Of a stretch of 64,000 nucleotides of DNA, positions 1 to 10,883 are shown in pieces. Position 1 is the stretch's first letter. The number at the start of each line of letters is the position of its first letter. Source of the DNA: Apiotrichum sp. Y4204 (Eukaryota > Basidiomycota > Tremellomycetes > Trichosporonales > Trichosporonaceae). The stretch is from the NCBI GenBank assembly GCA_025531455.1, contig JAMYHL010000059.1:124001-188000 (forward strand), read 5' to 3'. The translations under genes were made by a program, and so were the position numbers. The notes below the pieces were generated by a model. That model was not told where the DNA came from. It made no database searches and saw only the letters and a list, made by a program, of their open reading frames with translations.

Positions 1-495
1 GAAAAGTACGCGAGCCCCGATTGCGTGTCTCCCTCCTCGTCCAGCTTCGGCCCCCCTACAAGCGCAGAGGCGTGGCCGTCTCCCCGCGGGATAGAGTACG
101 TCCGCGCGACAGTCACGCTCCAGTACCCGCCCCGCGGGCGCGAGCGCCGGCCAACCCGCCCGACCTCCGTCGCTTCCCCGCCCGACAACGAGCGTAAGGG
201 CATCCAACCTCTCCTTCTCGAGAGCAAGGCGCGTTTGTCGAGCGGAACTCGCCAGCCAAAGGCGACAAAGGCGACAAAGCAGGCGCCGCTAGCCAATCCA
301 TCTAAGCGCACAACAAGGAAGGGGCGGCAGAGTGGCGTCGCTATGCAGCGCACGCTATCAAACGCGTCCTCGGCCTCCACCGAGCCCGAGACGCCGACGG
401 GTCTCCGCCCGCTCATCCTTGCCAGCAAGGCGCGTCCCGCCCGGTCGTTGAAGGAGCGCGCCCACCGCCCGCAGCATGACCGATATGGGTAGCTG
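1..495 (+). CDS. 3' end of low-complexity protein (partial, enters from left edge)
   Basis: The frame is open from base 1 and ends at a TAG at about 490-492, giving about 163 residues with no start inside the window. It is rich in Ser, Pro, Arg and Lys and looks disordered. A short motif occurs twice, about 70 residues apart: GIQPLLLESKAR and GLRPLILASKAR, each a hydrophobic core followed by a basic SKAR. This suggests a repeated short linear motif at the C terminus of a larger scaffold-like protein. I do not recognise the family. The open frame and the internal motif duplication are the only evidence for coding, so an upstream intron or a chance frame cannot be excluded. Confidence 0.45.
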
Positions 496-829
496 GAGGA
501 ACACGTGGGCGTCCGAGTCGGAGACTGCGCCTGGCCCTCCCGGTGAGCGTCTCCGCCTCGGTCAGCGAGCGAGACGTACCATTGCCACCATCGCTGACAT
601 GGACGGTAGAAAGCGGAGCGTCCATGATAATGCCGGTATCCCAGATACAGATACGCAACACCGATAGTCGACGCAATAGTCACTGTATCCCACCTAATTG
701 ACATGTATTCTGTTGTATGAGTGCCTGCGTCACCGGTGGAGACCAGATCGCAAAGCGTCGTCAGTAAAACCTCCCTCCGTTAGTGCCCACAAGCTCAATC
801 ACAATGACTCCATCTCGCTCTGTGATCTA
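493..829. other. Intergenic between convergent genes
   Basis: This 337-bp stretch lies between the left-edge gene and the 3' end of the minus-strand SDR gene. It should hold both 3' untranslated regions. I see no further gene or clear structure. Confidence 0.5.
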
Positions 830-1771
830 TCACTTTTTGCGCCACTGCGCAAAGCGCTCGTCCTCCCAGTTGACGTACTCGCCGCTGATGTCGAGGGGGA
901 TACCGACGGCACAGCCGGCGATCACGCTGCCTGGCACATCGGGTGGCAGGAGCTTGCCGTCCGTGTGGAGCGAGTTGAACTTGGACATTTCGTTTGGCGC
1001 CATCACCGAAGGTCCGTCGGAGCGGATCTGGACTTGCATCTGGGGTGTTAGCGGAGCGCGAAGCGAACTAGGCTGCTTGCGGCGTATCCTCTTTGATGCG
1101 ATGGGTGAACTCACGTCGGTCTGCAGTCAGCACAAACCCACTCAATCCCAAAACTTACATCAACAACACCAGGCCGGATGCTGAGGAACGCAACACCCGC
1201 GTCGCGCTCTTCGGCGGCAAACGTGCGCGCGAGCGAGTTGAGTCCCGCCTTGGCGAGCGAGTACATGCCCCATGCCTGGTATCCCGTCTGGCTTGCGCCT
1301 GACGAGACAAAGATGACACGCGAGGGCGAGCCGGGGGCCGACGACTTGCGGAGGTGCGGCAGCGCCGGCTGGACGAGGTACAGCGCGGAGAGGACGTTGA
1401 TCTGCAGCGAGGGGACGAGCGCGTCGAGCGGGACGTCTGCGAGCTTGCCTATTCCGTCAGTACTGCCAGTTCTGCGCTGGTCTCCACTCACCCATGGGCT
1501 GGAGCGTACCCGCGTTGAGAACAAGGCCGTTGAGCTCGCCCCACTTTTTAATGGCGGCCTCGACGACGGCCGCATTGTCCTCGGGCTTGCTGACGTCGCC
1601 GCGCACATGAATGAGCTTGTCCGGGTACGTGCTGGCTAGCTGCTGCAGCTCGGGCGTCATGCTGCGCTGCAGCGTCGCGACGCGCGCGTTGTACACTGTC
1701 AGCAGCGTGCGGGCAATCTCGAGGCCCATGCCGCGCGAGGCGCCGGTCAGGACGATAACGGGGCCGGGCAT
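830..1771 (-). CDS. Short-chain dehydrogenase/reductase, 4 exons including a 6-nt microexon
   Basis: The predicted exons are 1771-1492, 1448-1159, 1120-1115 and 1039-830, joining to 261 residues. This is a classical Rossmann-fold SDR using NAD(P)H. TGASRGMG is at residues 9-16, NAG near 88, catalytic Ser143, and YSLAK gives Tyr156 and Lys160. The sepiapterin-reductase-like subgroup fits best because of the RPGVVDTDMQ segment after the active site. Exon 3 is only ACCGAC (Thr-Asp). The flanking introns are 38 and 75 nt, with GTAAGT and GTGAGT donors and GCTGAC/GCTAAC branch points. Without the microexon the frame would still hold but the conserved TD before MQ would be lost. The substrate is unknown. 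Confidence 0.85.
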
Positions 1772-2123
1772 GATGGTGGTGGTGAGTTAGTGGGTGGTGG
1801 TGAGAGTGGGTGCTGCTAACCTTGTCGTCGTCATCTAAAGCAACGTCGTCATGAACGGCATGGGCCACAAATTCCACCCAAGTACGCAGGATGTTGTGCT
1901 CGCCATGTGTCGACCATGCATCGACGGCGACATGAAAAGGGCGACGAGCGCGATCGGACATGACCGATGGAAGCAGAATGTCGTCACGGCACCGACTCTG
2001 ACCTCTCCATCGATCAACCACAATGTTCTTAACGAGAGACTACATACACCACTCTGACATGATCTGACATGCACCATTCTACAAGCTATCATACATACTT
2101 TGACTCTCATTATCGACATCTAC
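1772..2123. other. Intergenic: promoter of SDR gene and 3' region of transglutaminase gene
   Basis: This stretch separates two minus-strand genes. It holds the promoter of the SDR gene, with a TGG-rich run (ggtggtggtga) directly upstream of its ATG. I see no coding capacity. Confidence 0.5.
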
Positions 2124-4515
2124 CTACACGAGATCCCACTTGGCGACGTGCGTCCAGCTCATGCTTGCGCGCCCGCGCATCTGGAGGAAGTAGTCATTGC
2201 TCTTACCACGCGCGTCCTGGTCGTTGATCATAGTAACAAGGGACAGGAAAACCTCACCGCCGCCCTCGAGCTCGTGCGCCGGCACATCGCGCCAGTACCA
2301 GTACCCGTCCGTTTCGAGGGGGAGCATCTCCTTCTTGCCTGCGTTCGTGTTGATGTTCAGCAGGAAGGGGTACATTGGCCCGGGACCGTGCGTGGCGCCG
2401 TCCCAGTGCTCGCAGACGTGTGACACGAGGAACCGCACATAGTCGCCATTGTACGCTGCAACATGCACCTCGCGCACCGCGGGCTGCAACGAGGCCTTGT
2501 CAAAGCCCTCCTCGTAGCCGTTCCCGTAAAACTCGGGGGCCTCCGCGCCATTTGTGTCACCGAGGAGATACTCTTCCCACGTCGGCATCGCCCCATCCGC
2601 GCGGTAGAACGAAAGCTGATCGCCCGGGTAGTGCCCCTTTCCGAAGATTTCATTCGACGAGTTGAAGTGCGATGGCTCGAATCGCTTGGTATAGCGACCC
2701 GGTTCGACATGGCCAGCGCCCCAGCATGCGTCGATGAGCTTCCACTCGCCGCCGTCGATCCGCACCGCGTTCCACGCATGTCCCGTGATCTCTGGGAGCG
2801 GTTCTCCCGGATGGTATCCGGTAAAGCCATATCCCTTGCCATGCCCGCCAATCTTGACGGCCTCGAGGCCCGCGCGCTGTGCGATATCACTGAAGATGTT
2901 CGCGTACCCCTCGCAGACGGCCTTGCCGCTAAAGATCTGCTGGCCCGTCGTCTGGCCGTGCGGAATACACCCGCCAAAGAAGCCGTCGACATCGTACGCA
3001 ATGTTGTGGTGGCACCACGTAAAGATTGCACGCGCCTTGTCCGTTGCGGACTCGAACGGCTTGCACAGCGCCGCAGCGAGGTAGCCAACGGGGTCGTCGC
3101 GCGGGAGCGACGCCAGCGGAAACTGCGCGGCATGTTTGTCGGGCGCCGAGAAGTCGCGACAGAGGAGACAGGCGGATCCCTGCGGTGCTGAAGCGTAGTC
3201 GAATGGCGGGGCCGGTGTGAGGTCCACGCCGGGGACAGCAGCGGCAGCAGCGCGCGGACGAGACGCCATGGGGACGGGAGGGGGGCGGTTTCCAGGCACA
3301 GGCGGCGGACCTTGCTGTCGCCCAGCTGGCACCTGTGGACGCTCAGCAACCGCCTCTGCGTCCACCGCTGGGAGAGGCGGTGGCTTGCCTCCCGTCGCGG
3401 GTGGGGGTAGGCGGCGCCCGAGAGCCGCAGCGCGGGCGGCGCCGGACGTGGTAGCTGGTTCCGGTTCAGACTCCTCCTCTGGGAGAGGGGCCGGCTGGGC
3501 GGTAGACGAGGGGCGCGTTGGGAGCCTGGGACGGCCAGGCAACGCCGGACGCGCCGTTGTCGGCAGCGACGGTCGGGCAGTAGATGGAACCGGCGGGCGG
3601 GCGGGCACGGGCGTGTCCTCGCTACTGCGACTAGGGAGAGGCGGCCGCATCCCAGGCACGGGCGGCACCTTACGACCGACGGAGGCAACGGCGGCAACGG
3701 CGGGCTCCTCGTCCTCCTGCTCGTGGCCGGGCGGGACGCGGTACGCGGCGTGCGCGCTCGACGCGGGCTTCATCCCGGAAAGTGTGGGCGGCATGTAACG
3801 CCCGTTGTCTGCGAACCGGGGCTTTGCCTCGGGTTCTGGCTCGGGTTCCGGCTCCGTCTCAGGCGCATGAGGCTTCTTCAGTGGCCCCTTGACGAAGACG
3901 CTGGCGGGCAGGACTTTGCGTCCGGGAACGAGGGGCGGCGGACGAGATGCCGAGTCGGACGGGCGCGGAGGGAGACTGCGCCCTGAAGAGGAAGACGCCG
4001 TGGAGCCGCGGCGTGTCGGCTCCTCCTCGCGCTCCTCGGGCTCATGGTCCGGATTGGACCCGGTAGCGGTCTGCGCGCCGCGCACAAACACGCTGGCGGG
4101 GAGCGCCTTGCGTCCCGGTATGGGTGGGCGTGCGCGCGTCGGTGGCGTATCTGACGGTCGGCGCGGAAGTGCGGGTTGGTCGCCGTCGAGGCGCGAGGAG
4201 GCGGTCGCGGACGGGCGGCGCGGCGCGGATGGCGGCACTCTCTCGATGTCGGCTGAGGGCCCGGGGGCCGGCTTGTGGAATCCATTGTTCACCGAGCTGA
4301 AGTCAGCACTGAGGATATGTGCAGCTCGAAGGGACTCTTTGAGCATGGTGTACCACTCACGCCGGGGGACGCGCCAGGGGCCGTGAAGCGGGCGGCGGGG
4401 TGGGTGAGGTGCCGCCCCCCGGCCCGCCGTTCTGGAGTTTGGGCGCGGCGATGCGCTCCTTGAGGGAGGTGAACTGCGGCTCGGCGTCCACGGGCGCGAG
4501 GGAGTGCGTGGACAT
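2124..4515 (-). CDS. Proline-rich protein with transglutaminase-like (KY/Cyk3-type) domain
   Basis: Exon 1 is 4515-4361 and exon 2 is 4296-2124, split by a 64-nt intron with a CTGAC branch point; the product is 775 residues. Residues ~1-440 are Pro/Arg/Ser rich and likely disordered, with SH3-ligand-like PPxPxR runs. A motif PGRKxLPASVFVxG occurs twice near the N-terminal third. The C-terminal half is a transglutaminase-like fold: Cys513 in AVCEGYA, His558 in GHAWN and Asp574 in IDACWG form an intact catalytic triad. In fungi such domains occur in the cytokinesis protein Cyk3, but no SH3 domain is present here, so a cell-division role is inference. A long in-frame extension upstream of the intron acceptor is rejected because the spliced start is better. 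Confidence 0.8.
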
Positions 4516-4693
4516 GGCAAGCAGGTGCGTAGAAGTAGAATGTGCAGAAATGTTTCCCACTCAAAGATGTTGAATGCTGTCTCTCTTTGTCTCCAAACGC
4601 AATCGGGGCTGTGCGCGGTGAAACACTCGGGGGAGGTGCGGGGAAATACTCCCGAAAATCCGGGGTAGCGTGGCAAAGTCGCCGCAAGTCCCT

Positions 4694-4730
4694 GCTGATC
4701 TGCAGATCTGCAGATCTCTGTCGATCTGGA
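4694..4730. repeat. Short palindromic repeat of AGATCTGC type
   Basis: The segment reads as overlapping copies of GATCTGCA (ctgatctgcagatctgcagatct), self-complementary over most of its length, followed by a degenerate copy. It sits about 180-215 bp upstream of the transglutaminase ATG and could be a protein-binding site or a chance palindrome. Confidence 0.4.
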
Positions 4731-5974
4731 GATGATTTGGAACACGCGAGAAGCACGCGATCGAAGTGAGATGCTTAAAATAGCTCCGATCTCGTAAGAT
4801 CATCAGGGGGAAGTGGGGTCCCCGCGCCCGTCGATAAAAACGGCATCTGGAATGTCGACGCTCTGTTACCACATTGCAATGTCAGACGTGTCTTGACGCA
4901 GCCGCGCGAGCTTACACTTGCCGGGACACAGCTCCAACGCTCCGCGCTCCAACAACGTCCCATCGCTTTCCAGGGTCTGCAATCTTCGCTTAACGTTTGT
5001 CCACCATTCCTTGCCATCGCTTGCGCGCTTCGATCCTTCGATCTCTTTACCGCAGGGCTCGCGTCTCTCGTCCCCCGCCGCTCGTCGTCGTTCCTCCTGC
5101 ACACGTTGTCTTACCCGACACTGCCCTTGTCTCGGCCATTCATACGATGATCCCTGCTCTTCCACTTTCTGATGGGGCTCCGTTTCGGGGCGGCAGCGAC
5201 CCTGCGCGCGCAGCCTCGGAGCTCCGCCTCGCCCGTATCGAGCTGCTCGATGAGCCAGTGTCTCAAACGCTTGTCCGCGTTGCGCCTAGCTAGAAACAAC
5301 TGTCAAGAACAATTGTGTAGAGTCACAGCGAGAAATCAGCAGCGACGCGCCTCTCGATGACGGCCATGTCATGATGGGTAGACAGGTAGCAAGTCAACAG
5401 CGGACAAGCGCGACACGCCAGCGCCAGCGGCTACCAACAGCTGACAGACCTGACCTGACCCGATAACTTTGTTCCCCATAACCTCCTCAGGCAATTCACA
5501 GACTTTTGCCAACAGGCCTGGACCGCTCACCCTCCACACGTCCACTGCCGTTTCTGGTACACTACTGCGGTCTGCTGCACGACTTGCCTCCCCCGGCGGG
5601 CTCCAACGGGATAAGAGTTACGTAGAGGCAATTGTGATTTATCTACAATCACATGATCGGGCACCAACCATAATTATATCGGATACCCATCCAGCGTGCT
5701 AAATTTAGCCTTCCAACACCCCTGGAGATCTCGACCGCGACCGCGACCACAAGCGGGGCAGCACAGGCGCGGCCCCACTGGGGACCCGCTCGATGCACTC
5801 CAGTCCACCCCGCCGTGATTCCGCGGATCCGTAAATAATTTCGAGCAGAGCAACGGCATCGCGATGCTGTCGTCCAAGCGATGAGCGAGGCCTCCAAGGA
5901 GGCACTTCCCTGTCTTCTCTGGCTATCGGTCTCGTGCCCGAGATCTCTTTGAGCGCAGCCCGAGCAATTGGGAG

Positions 5975-6015
5975 TGACGGGTGGACTGCGGCCAGTCTGG
6001 TGGACTGCGGCCGGG
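5975..6015. promoter_or_regulatory. Direct repeat GGTGGACTGCGGCC x2 upstream of permease
   Basis: A 14-bp sequence GGTGGACTGCGGCC occurs twice, spaced about 20 bp start to start, some 210-240 bp upstream of the permease ATG. Each copy contains a CGG triplet, the half-site typical of Zn2Cys6 regulators. This suggests a regulatory tandem site; binding is inference. Confidence 0.4.
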
Positions 6016-6092
6016 GTGCCACGCTCTGAACCTACCTACGTCTCCAGTCACACAAGGATAGCTAGGCTGTGAAGTTTATCTGTCTGCAGAGG

Positions 6093-6101
6093 GTTTATAA
6101 A
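6093..6101 (+). promoter_or_regulatory. TATA-like element of amino-acid permease gene
   Basis: GTTTATAAA lies about 120 bp upstream of the ATG at 6220, a plausible core-promoter distance once a short 5' leader is allowed. Confidence 0.4.
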
Positions 6102-6219
6102 GACCCGGGTGTTTGACGATTTCCCCCGCTAGCTCCAGTTCCGCTCTCCTGACAAACACCCGGACACCCAGGCTGTTGCTCACTCTTTCAAGTGGTCCCC
6201 GTTCACATCGTCCTCGGTG

Positions 6220-8494
6220 ATGAACGACCCCACCCGCCCCTACGGGGACGCCGCGGACCCCGTCCACGGCAGCCACATTGCCCGCGACAACCACATTACC
6301 CACGACAACCACATTACCCATGACAACAACCTTCACAACAGCCACCTGGGCAATGACAAGTACGACGAGAAGGGCGTCGACGGCCACGTCGGCGTCTACG
6401 CCGTCCATGACCCCGTCGTCGACGACCTGCAAACTACACACATCGGCGACCACGGCACCAAGCGTGATCTCGTGAGTGAGGCCACAGGCGCTGAAGCTTA
6501 CGGCAGAGCCCCCGCGTGCTAAGTATGATCGCTATCGCCGGCTCGATCGGCACGGGTCTCTTCTTGGGATCAGGAGGTGCACTCACGGTGAGTACCGCAT
6601 CTGGACACATGGCCCGTCTGTCATTGCCATTCCGTGAAAACGCGGCATTTGGCGGCGCACATGACATGGTTGCACATGACTGGCGAAAACCGTGACGTAC
6701 GGTGCCACTGCGGATTCTGCCACACATAGGAGAGGAGCTCACCTCAGATCGGAGGACCTGTCGGCCTCTGGCTCGGGTACACCCTCATGGGCGTCGCAGT
6801 CGGCTTCATGATGATCTCGATGGGCGAAATGTGAGTCTTTGGTTGGCGACGGAAAACATGGGCGGTGACTGCCACACTTCTGTCACAACCCCATTCCGCA
6901 AAAGCCACATGCCTCACCGCTTGGAGCTATTCTGACGTGCAGGACGGTATTTGCACCCAACATCGGTGGCTTCATTGAGATGGGTAACAAATACGTTGAC
7001 CCCGCGCTGGGCTTTGCCATGGGCTTGTGAGTACTGTGGCATAGGACACCATCTGATCCCAGCAACTACACCCTCCAGGCGGGATTTGGTATTCCCTCCG
7101 AGCTGGCCGCCATTGCTGTCCTGTTCTCGTTCTGGGACAAGCACACGAACCATGCTTCCATCTTCATCGCCGTCTTCCTCGTCCTCACCGCCGCCATCAA
7201 TGTGATCGGCGTCAAGTGGTTTGGTGAGATCGAGTTTGTCTTTGTGAGTAACAGTGGCGGTGTGGCAGTGTGGCGTCGATCTCGGCTATTCTTCCTTGTC
7301 TGTCATGGCTAACCCACAGGCGTGCATCAAGGTGGCAGCCCTTGTCGGCCTGATGCTCTTTGGCTTGATCGCCGACCTCGGAGGCATCCCTCCAAAGCAC
7401 GAGTACATTGGCGGACGCTACTGGCGCCAGGAGCCCTTCAACGACAACTTCAAGGGTCTCAACATCAAGCCTGTCGGTGTCAGCCATCTTCTCGGCTTCT
7501 GGGGCGTGCTCACAAAGGCTGCATTTGCCTACGCCACGATTGAGAGTGTCGGGATCATGGCCGGAGAGGCTCACAACCCTCGGCGAACGCTGCGCATGGC
7601 TATCCGTACGGTGTTTTACCGTATTGTCGGAATCTACGTTCTCGCAACGCTCATCATCGGCCTGACGGTCAGCCAGAGGGACCCAAACCTCCTCCGCGGT
7701 CTCAAGGAGGGCTCCGGCACAGCCGCCGCATCCCCCTTTGTCGTCATCTGCGTGACCTTCAACGTCAAGGTTCTCCCGCACATTATCAACGGCGTAGTAG
7801 TCACCTCGGCGCTGTCCTCTGGCAACGAGCAGACGTACGCGCTCTCCCGTGTCCTCATGGCCATGGCGCGCAACCGGCTCATGCCCCAGTTCTTCCTTAA
7901 AACCACCCGCACCGGTGTGCCGTACCCCGGCGTCATTGTGGCAATGGTCTTTGGCTGCCTCTCGTTCCTCTCCGTGTCGAACGGCTCGGCCGTCGCCTTC
8001 AACTGGCTCACCAACCTGTCCGCCCTCAGCAGTCTTTTCATCTGGATCTTCATTTGCGTCTGCTACGTGCGCTTCAAGGCCGCCCTCAAGGTCCAGGGCA
8101 TCGACCGCAAGAAGCTCTCGCTCACCGGCTGGTGCCAGCCCTACCTCGCCTGGTTCTGTATCGTTTGGTGAGTCTCTCGCAGTACAAAGTGCGGCAGCTC
8201 ACATGCAGGTTCTCCGTCATCCTTATCCTGAACGGCTTTGCTTCCTTCATGCCCAAGTGGGACGCCTCCAACTTCTTCGCGTCGTACGTCACCATCCCTC
8301 TCGTGATTCTCTCGTACGTCATCTGGAAGGTCGTTAAGCGCACCCGTATCATTCCCCTCGACGAGATCGACCTCTCCGGCGGCCCGCCCGAAGCTCTTGT
8401 CGGCACGCGCTACGACACGGGACTCTACCCCCACGGGAACATGCAGAAGACGGTCCACACAGACCCGCACCTGTCCCACGGCCACCATGTCTAG
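6220..8494 (+). CDS. Amino-acid permease (APC superfamily, fungal AAT type), 7 exons
   Basis: The exons are 6220-6471, 6507-6587, 6748-6830, 6943-7026, 7063-7243, 7320-8167 and 8209-8494, giving 604 residues. The product is a plasma-membrane proton-coupled amino-acid importer with about 12 membrane helices. Family marks are SPRVLSMIAIAGSIGTGLFLGSG at the first helix, MGEM in helix 2, FNYTLQAGFGIPSELAA in the middle and the GEAHNPRRTLRMAIRTVFYRI loop. The length matches the family. The 84-residue N-terminal tail is unusual: it is rich in His, Asp and Asn and contains DNHITH-type repeats. Substrate range cannot be read from sequence. It converges on the oxygenase gene downstream, and the upstream GATA cores suggest nitrogen control. 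Confidence 0.92.
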
Positions 8495-8779
8495 GTTTTG
8501 AGGCGAGGCAGTGTGTGTTGAGATGAGTTGAAATCAGAAGAGTTTGAAGAATCTCAGGTGGCGTAATATTTGACGCGGTGAACAGTGTCCTCGCTCGACC
8601 TCTAGTCTTGTATTAAACGCTTGATGCAGCAGTGATCGATTCCACTTGATAGTTCAGGCAAGGCACCGTCAGTATGAAGTCAGCATCGCTGGCGCCTCTG
8701 CCCATCGCGATCACCTCTGTCCCGAGACCCATACAAGTGCATACAACAGTCACCTCCTCCCACACCCTTATTCTACCGA
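8495..8779. other. Convergent 3' intergenic region
   Basis: This 285-bp stretch holds the 3' ends of the permease gene and the oxygenase gene. No gene is seen. Confidence 0.5.
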
Positions 8780-9865
8780 CTAGTAGCCCTTGTTCCCATC
8801 CTCGACCTTGATGTTGTGCTGCTTGCAGAGCTCAGGATACCACTTGGTTGCAACGTCGCGGTGGGACGAGCAGCGGTTGACAACAGCGTACAATCCGGGG
8901 TTCTCAGCATACAGCTGCGCGTACTGGAATCCAGCGGTGTCGGTGACGACGTCCTGGGGCTTCTGCGCCAGCACCTCGGGCGGGATCTCGGTCGGGTAGT
9001 GTTTCCGGTCGAGGCGCGAGCCGTGGAAGTACGCCATCGAGTAACGCGGCCCGGCGCCAGGGGGCGGGTTGAGCACACGGTGTGTCGTCGCGACGGCAAC
9101 GTTGTCGACGAGGTACTCGAGGCCAGTGCCGATGTTGATGACAAACGAGCCCGGAATGACCGGCGCGGGGATCCACTCGCCCGCGTGGTTCTGCACCTCG
9201 AGTCCGGAGAGGTTCGCCTGGTACAGCACAGTGAGGAGGTTGGCGGTGTCGCGGTGGGGACCAACACCCTGGTTTCCGTCTCCTGGGGCGAGCTTGTCAA
9301 CAGCAGGATACTTGATGAGCTTGGCGCGGTGCTGCTGCTGCGGGTCGACATACTTTTCCGCGAGGGTCTTGGGGCCGAGGCCCAGCGAGTCGGACACGAG
9401 GTCAACGAGGCGCTCAGCAAGGTCCTGTACCGCGGCATGGAAGGTGAGGATCGTGTCGCGGAATCCGGGCACCGCCTCCTCGGCGGGCCACACATTCGGG
9501 CCCGTCAGGCGCTCGTAGTCGGGTCCACCGGGGGACCAGAGCTCGGGCAGCTCGTTGGCAAAGTCAAACTGCTCGCGGTTGTCCTTCTTGTCCTTTGTGA
9601 TCTCGTTGCCTTGCGTGCTGTACCCGAGGAAGGTGGGCGAGTGGATCTTGTCGGCGACGAGCTTGTCCTCGAGGTCGAGGTCGAAAAACTCGATCGCCTT
9701 GTTTGTAGTCGTGTCGATCAGTGAGAGGGGCACGCCGTGGTTTACAACATAGAAGAAGCCGACGTGCACGAGGGCGTGCTGCAGCTCGGCGAGGAACGCG
9801 GCGCGGTCCGTTACCAGCCGCCCCATGTCCAGGACGGGGATTGACTGGAAGTCGGTGGTAGTCAT
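8780..9865 (-). CDS. 2-oxoglutarate/Fe(II)-dependent oxygenase (isopenicillin-N-synthase-like)
   Basis: A single exon codes for 361 residues, the usual length for this family. The N-terminal DIOX_N region carries GFFYVVNHGV near residue 40. The double-stranded beta-helix carries the iron ligands His204 and Asp206 (PHRD) and His262 (THRV). Arg274 in the RYSMAYF motif is the expected 2-oxoglutarate-binding residue. Similar fungal proteins hydroxylate or otherwise oxidise small molecules; the substrate here is unknown. It is one of only two intronless genes among the recognised ones. No signal peptide is visible, so it is probably cytosolic. Confidence 0.9.
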   Translation of the reverse strand: MTTTDFQSIPVLDMGRLVTDRAAFLAELQHALVHVGFFYVVNHGVPLSLIDTTTNKAIEFFDLDLEDKLVADKIHSPTFLGYSTQGNEITKDKKDNREQFDFANELPELWSPGGPDYERLTGPNVWPAEEAVPGFRDTILTFHAAVQDLAERLVDLVSDSLGLGPKTLAEKYVDPQQQHRAKLIKYPAVDKLAPGDGNQGVGPHRDTANLLTVLYQANLSGLEVQNHAGEWIPAPVIPGSFVINIGTGLEYLVDNVAVATTHRVLNPPPGAGPRYSMAYFHGSRLDRKHYPTEIPPEVLAQKPQDVVTDTAGFQYAQLYAENPGLYAVVNRCSSHRDVATKWYPELCKQHNIKVEDGNKGY

Positions 9866-10883
9866 CGTGTTGAAGTGTCGGCGGGCTGAGATTGATGGGA
9901 GCAGCCAAGCAGCGTCAGTGACGACAGGGTCGTATCACTCGAGAAGTGAGATGAGTAAATTCAACATTGAACAATCCAGAGGTGAAGGAGGAAAACGTTG
10001 ATCGCGCTCGATGACAAAGAAATGGTGGTGGGCACGCGAATGCGGGCAAGTCGGACTCGGGCGAGCGAGTTGAAATATCGGGGTAGAATGACGACATGTG
10101 TGGCTGCGTCTCAGCGCCTCGAGCGACTCGAAGCGACGACCCGCGGATAACCCGACATGCCGACAACCGAAGGTCAGTCGCGATCAGTCGAGCAGCCAGG
10201 ACAATAGGAGAGCAACGCATCTGGTTCACAACGAAGGCGTGATCATCTGGCGTGACGCGCTCCGTACGCGGTGGAGACTCCGAAAGCGGTGCGACACGGC
10301 TTCGGCGGAAAGCCCAAGATCGCAGAAACGCCCAGGATGAACGCCACCCGACTAGCCGACAGTTGCCGTTGAGACGCTCATGTCCGATGATATCAAACGC
10401 ATTCCGAGGACAGCTGGTGATACGGATCCCTTCGAGAAGAGTCATGTTGCGCATTCCTGCATGAGAATGCCCGCGAATGGTCAGCTGGGTCAGTTCCGAT
10501 AGTGGTAAACTCTCAACAGCCCGATCGACGCGGCAGCCATCAGTCACTGCGTACTGCCTTGTATCCGCGCTCGTCCATCCAATTCTTGGCCGCTCGTTGC
10601 ACAGACTCGCCCGTCAATGCCCGTTGTCATCGCCTCGTTCATCTCCGCATCACTCAAACAGGCAGTCCATCGTCGCCCGCGTTCCTCCAGCACACTTACG
10701 TTCCACGGCTAACGCAAATCGACTCCACCTGACGTACAACCCTGGCATTCATCTGTAATACGCGTGACATGACCTAAATAATGACAAGAAGAAGTATAGA
10801 ACTAAGGTCCGATGCGCACACTCTAACAGTGCGCCCCTCTCCCCCCCCCCCTCTTTCGTTTCGAATAACAACAGGTACAGATA
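9866..10883. other. 1-kb intergenic, no recognised gene
   Basis: This holds the promoter of the oxygenase gene and the 3' region of the Ser/Pro-rich gene. A 210-codon minus-strand frame (9915-10547) exists but has no recognisable domain and no family resemblance. A C-rich tract (10844-10853) is close to the 3' end of the neighbour. Confidence 0.5.

Larger units (their letters stand above)
4516..6219. other. 1.7-kb divergent promoter region
   Basis: This lies between the transglutaminase gene (leftward) and the amino-acid permease gene (rightward). It contains short repeats (see separate entries), GATA cores (for example near 5461 and 5609) that could bind nitrogen-regulatory GATA factors, and a TATA-like TTATAA near 6095. 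Open frames here are short and have no recognisable domain. Confidence 0.5.

Noticed and set aside
4516..4745. In-frame extension of the transglutaminase gene to 4745 without splicing
   Set aside because: The spliced version with ATG at 4515, GTGAGT donor and CTGAC branch point gives a better start and the same long frame.
5147..5293. Small plus frame MIPALPLSDGAP...VRVAPS (48 residues)
   Set aside because: Too short, no family resemblance, no TATA or splice context that decides it; kept out of the feature list.
9915..10547. 210-codon minus frame upstream of the oxygenase gene
   Set aside because: No recognisable motif, no intron signals, and it occupies the promoter of the oxygenase gene.
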